A model generated the notes under the pieces. It made no database searches. It was given only the letters and a program-made list of their open reading frames with translations, and was not told where the DNA came from. A stretch of DNA of 64,000 bases from Todiramphus chloris collaris (lineage: Eukaryota; Chordata; Aves; Coraciiformes; Alcedinidae). Made by a program: the position numbers and the translations under genes. Of this stretch, positions 60,575 through 64,000 are shown piece after piece. The DNA lies in the NCBI GenBank assembly GCA_025345505.1, contig JANVCC010000021.1, forward strand, positions 32,235,851-32,299,850, given 5' to 3'. Position 1 is the first letter of the stretch. Each line of letters starts with the position of its first letter.

Positions 60575-61976
60575 TGGGACAATGTATCTGTGCTGCCCTT
60601 AAATGTGACACCCATCTACAAGAAGGGCTGAAAGGAGGATGTGGGGAACTACAGACCTGTGAGCCTGACCCTGGTTTCAAGAAAGGTTATGGAGCAGATC
60701 ATCTTGAGAGCCATTGCACAGCACATACAGGACAACCACGTGATCAGGTCCAGTCAGCATGGGTTTATGAAAGGCAGGTCACGCTTGACAAATCAGACCT
60801 CCTTCTATGACAAGATGACACACTTAGTTAATGAGGGAAAGGCTGTGGATATTGTCTACCTAAACTTCAGTAAAGCCTTTGATGTTCTATCCCACAGCAT
60901 CCTTTCTCATGAAAAAGAAATGGCTGCTTATGGCCTGGTAGGGCGTACGCTCTGATGGGTAAAACACTGACTAGATGGGTGGGCCCAAAGAGTGGTGGTA
61001 AATAGAGTTAAATTCATCTGGCATCCAGTCTCAAGTGGTGTACTCCAGGGCTCAGTACTGGGAACACATCTGTTTAATATCTTTACCAGCAATCTGTATG
61101 AGGAGGTAGAGTGCACCCTCAGTAAGTTTGCAGATGACACCAGGTTGGGCAGGCATGTTGAGCTGTGTGAGGGTAGGCAGGCTCTACAGAGTGACCTGGA
61201 CAGGCTGGATTGATGGCCCCAGGCCAGTCCTGCACTTGGGTCACAACAACCCCAGAGAACACTCCAGGCTTGAGGAACAGCAGCTGGAAAGTTGCTCATC
61301 AGAGTGGTAACTGGGGGTGCTGATTGATAGCTGTTTGAACATGAGCAGTCTGCCCAGGTGGCCAAGAAGGCCAACAGCATCCTGGCTTGTATCAGAAACA
61401 GTGTGACCAGCAAGGCTAGGGAAGTGATCATCTCCCTGCACTCGGCACTGGTGAGGCTGCACCTTGAATACTGTGTTCATTTTTGGGCCCTTCACTACAA
61501 AAAGGACATTGTGGTGCCAAAGTACAACCATAGAGGGGCAACAAAACTGGTAGAGGGGCCTAGTGAACAAGTCTTATGAGAAGCTGCTGAGGGAACAGAG
61601 TTTGTTTAGCCTGGAGAAATGGAGGATGAGGGGAGACATTATCCCCCTCTACAACTACCTGAAGGGAGGTTGTAGAGAGATGGGTGTCAGTCTCTTCTCC
61701 CAAGTAACAAGTGAAAGGACAAGAGGAAATGGCCTCAAGTAGTGGTTTAGATTGAACATTAGGAATAATCTTTTCTACTGAAAGGGTTGTAAAGCATTGG
61801 AACAGGCTTCCCAGGAAGTGGTTGAATCACTATCCCTGGCCATTTTTAAAAGTTATGTAGCTATGGTACTTAGGGACACGGTTTACCAGTGGACATGCAG
61901 AGTAGGGTTAACGACTGGACTCCATGATCTTGAAGGTCTTTTTCAACCTAGATGATTCTGTGATTCTATGATTCTG
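60575..61976 (+). mobile_element. CR1 LINE, 5'-truncated copy (about 1.4 kb) with RT domain
   Basis: A plus-strand copy entering ORF2 near the start of the reverse transcriptase domain (AACTACAGACCTGTGAGCCT, encoding NYRPVSL) and ending in a 3' UTR (GATCTTGAAGGTCTTTTTCA...) with octamer units (GATTCTGT, GATTCTAT; up to about 61976). It overlaps the same part of the element as the 49.8-51.5-kb copy and has the same style of UTR end. Coding capacity is broken by stops and an internal deletion, but the RT active-site motif is intact. Confidence 0.95.
60600..61860 (+). pseudogene. CR1 ORF2 reverse transcriptase remnant, FADD motif intact
   Basis: One reading frame (from 60641) carries NYRPVSLTLVSRKVMEQII, QHGFMKGRSRLTNQ, IVYLNFSKAFDVLSHSIL and, after two in-frame TGA codons at 60953-60955 and 60968-60970, [11 protein letters not shown] and KFADDTRLG. 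The active-site FADD lies at 61127-61138. About 25-30 residues expected between the DRLD...WP and VLHLGHNNP blocks are missing near 61215, with a frame change. The original frame resumes with [14 protein letters not shown] and [18 protein letters not shown] (61358-61579). A further indel precedes the HWNRLP block near 61795. It is not functional. Confidence 0.9.
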
Positions 61977-64000
61977 ATGGGGATTTTCCACATATATACA
62001 ATCATAGAGACATAAACATATGCAATTGTTCTATTAAGTTCTTACACATTCACTTAAAGGTAAAACTTGTATCAGAAAAAAAAATAGGAGTTTTGTTTTT
62101 TACTTCAGTTAAACTCAGATTTCATTCAACTGTCACAAAGATGTAGTTGAAAAGCTGTTTTTTATGAACACTCTGAAATCACTTGTGATTTCACTTTTTT
62201 GTGATGGCACTCTATTTTTCAAAGACATTGATTTTTTTTCCTGACACTTTTAATTATACTTGTCTATGTAAGACAAACTGTGATCCTCAAACTATCCAGT
62301 CAAAACTCTCAGAGCAGAATTATATATGGTTCCCAGAAGGAAACAGCTGAAAACACTAAAGCTAGATGGACAGATACATTAATTATTACATTAACTTCAA
62401 ATACTTTTTTTTTATCATACCAATTCCACTTTGAGAAATGGAGAATCTATCAAATCAAGTATTTGACAGGTAATGTACAAAATATCATGCCATTTATCTG
62501 TTAGAGAAGAAAATACTCTCCTAGTTGAATCTTACTGAAAGAAACTTCTGCGTATTCCTACTAACACAGATTTCACAAGATACTTATATTTTGCCTATGC
62601 ACAAGATATGCATATCCTTTTCTGCTATATTATCATTTCAATGGTATTAGCATTTCATTAGCAGCATGTGAACATCATCAGGTGTGAATGTTGCCCATCC
62701 CTATAGTATATTGCCTTTTGAAAACACAGATATCATAGAGCTTCCTTTGAATTTTCCTAATTGTTATGGAAGTTCATCTAGTCAGAAGATTTAAATGTAT
62801 GTATCTTTGTAGTTTTGTAAAAAGGATGCTGCCCTGTAAATAATATCTTGATTATAAAGGTGAGTCTTTAGTGTGTAATTTTATAGAAATTAACTGCCTA
62901 GTCATTTAATAGCAATGGTAACTGTCATAGCTTCACTCTCTAATTTTATTTTATTTTTTCGCATTGTTCATCTGGTTTTTTTTGTCTAATTTCAGATTTC
63001 ACTAATTTGAACAGTGAAATCAGATTGGTCTTTAACTTTCCGGTTCTATTTCATATTGCATTGAGCAGGTATAGAACAGTTCCACTCATGGAATAGTATG
63101 TTAGGGCTACCAGAGGGGGAAAAAAATCCCAAAGAAACAACACCAAAATAGCAAAGCAATAAAGTTTGTAGTGTCTTTTTCCTTGAAATGTAGAAATATG
63201 TCAATGCAATTAGCTTCTTTTTATAACTTCAAAAAAATCTCTATAGTCAAGGTACTGGAATTTTTTTGTTCCAGAATTATTTTAGGAAAGCAATTTAAAG
63301 ATTTAGAGTGCAATCATAAGTGTTGATAATAGTATGAATGTTACATCATAGCTTCCTATTGTACAATATATATTTTCTCACCAAAAGGAAATAAAAAAGA
63401 GCCATAGTACTTAATTTACAAAGGAGACGACTGGTAAAGAAACATTTTAATCCTATGCCTGACTGTAAAAGAAGAATTTTAATGAAGCAGTAGTTAGTTT
63501 GCATGCAAACATCTCCGAACTGCCTTGTAAATTTTAGCCAAATGTTTGAAGTTTGTCCATACCATTAACTAAGAAATGTGAGGTTTAAAATAGGGTATGT
63601 TATGTAAGTTCTTCCCACATCCTAGGAATTGGTAAACCCAAGTAAATAGACCAATCATAACTGTCAGTCTGTATGCCTTTACACAGATGCAAATTAAAAT
63701 AGTTCTCACATTTAAAACATGCTTGGACAGATCTTGTGTCTTTCCATATCCTTGTGGTTCTCCCTGGATGATCAATTCCTACTAATTACTGTGTTGGAAA
63801 GCATATCTTACTAGGAAGGAAAAGCAATGTTATATTAAGAGTAATTCCACTAATTTTAATTGAACTTTTGATAAATAGGAATTAATAGTAGGGGTTTTAT
63901 TTTTGTAAATTTAAAGAAGGTATAGAAATGTCTTATTTCAAAATCATTCTTTGTATGCCTATGTCAGATAAACATTTTCCTGTATGCTTAAAATAGATTT
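61977..64000. other. Unique AT-rich DNA, no gene seen
   Basis: No repeat family, tract above 10 bases or recognisable coding frame up to the window end. The short open frames are Ile/Phe/Lys-rich and compositional. Confidence 0.5.

Noticed and set aside
60928-61431. 167-codon minus-strand open frame, the longest frame in the window
   Set aside because: It is antisense to the CR1 ORF2 remnant on the plus strand, whose conserved RT motifs prove the coding strand.
1-64000. CRISPR arrays, operons, prophage, bacterial or viral gene clusters
   Set aside because: None is visible. The CR1 content, AT-rich non-coding texture and absence of dense coding frames fit a vertebrate (avian) nuclear genome.

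Overview
The window looks like avian nuclear DNA. It is AT-rich, has no recognisable conventional gene, and its interspersed repeats are almost all CR1 (chicken repeat 1) LINE copies. These are 5'-truncated and end in the octamer tails typical of CR1 (ATTCTRTG-like repeats). I see no Alu, L1 or other mammalian SINE/LINE signature. The species cannot be fixed from the sequence alone. The most economical reading is a gene desert or the inside of a very long intron; no exon with convincing protein homology was found.

Layout. 1-7.5 kb: unique AT-rich DNA with simple repeats (A/C-rich tract at 0.94-1.09 kb, G17 run at 6.4 kb). 7.5 kb: a short CR1 (-). 7.8-20 kb: unique DNA with several stretches that look like candidate conserved non-coding elements (11.28-11.90 kb, 12.73-13.29 kb, 18.87-19.18 kb). 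20.0-21.1 kb: a TG/TA microsatellite split by a second copy of the 7.5-kb CR1 subfamily, followed by a longer CR1 (-). 21-34 kb: unique DNA with homopolymer tracts and a candidate regulatory element at 22.96-23.19 kb carrying paired SOX-like sites. 34.25-34.48 kb: an isolated GC-rich block with no CpG. 34.5-45.9 kb: unique DNA, a consensus RFX X-box at 41.28 kb, a 100-N assembly gap at 42.6 kb and a CAAA-rich tract at 44 kb. 45.9-62 kb: the repeat-rich part, with six CR1 copies in both orientations, including one very old L3-like CR1 at 56.9-57.8 kb. 62-64 kb: unique DNA.

The only protein-coding signal I can name is broken CR1 ORF2 reverse transcriptase. All copies lack the 5' end and carry frameshifts, stops or deletions. 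One keeps the FADD catalytic motif (61127-61138), and another has lost it (FTDN near 50.6 kb). Nothing here works together as an operon, pathway or new biological system. The non-repeat candidates are regulatory-element guesses that need a cross-species alignment to be believed.
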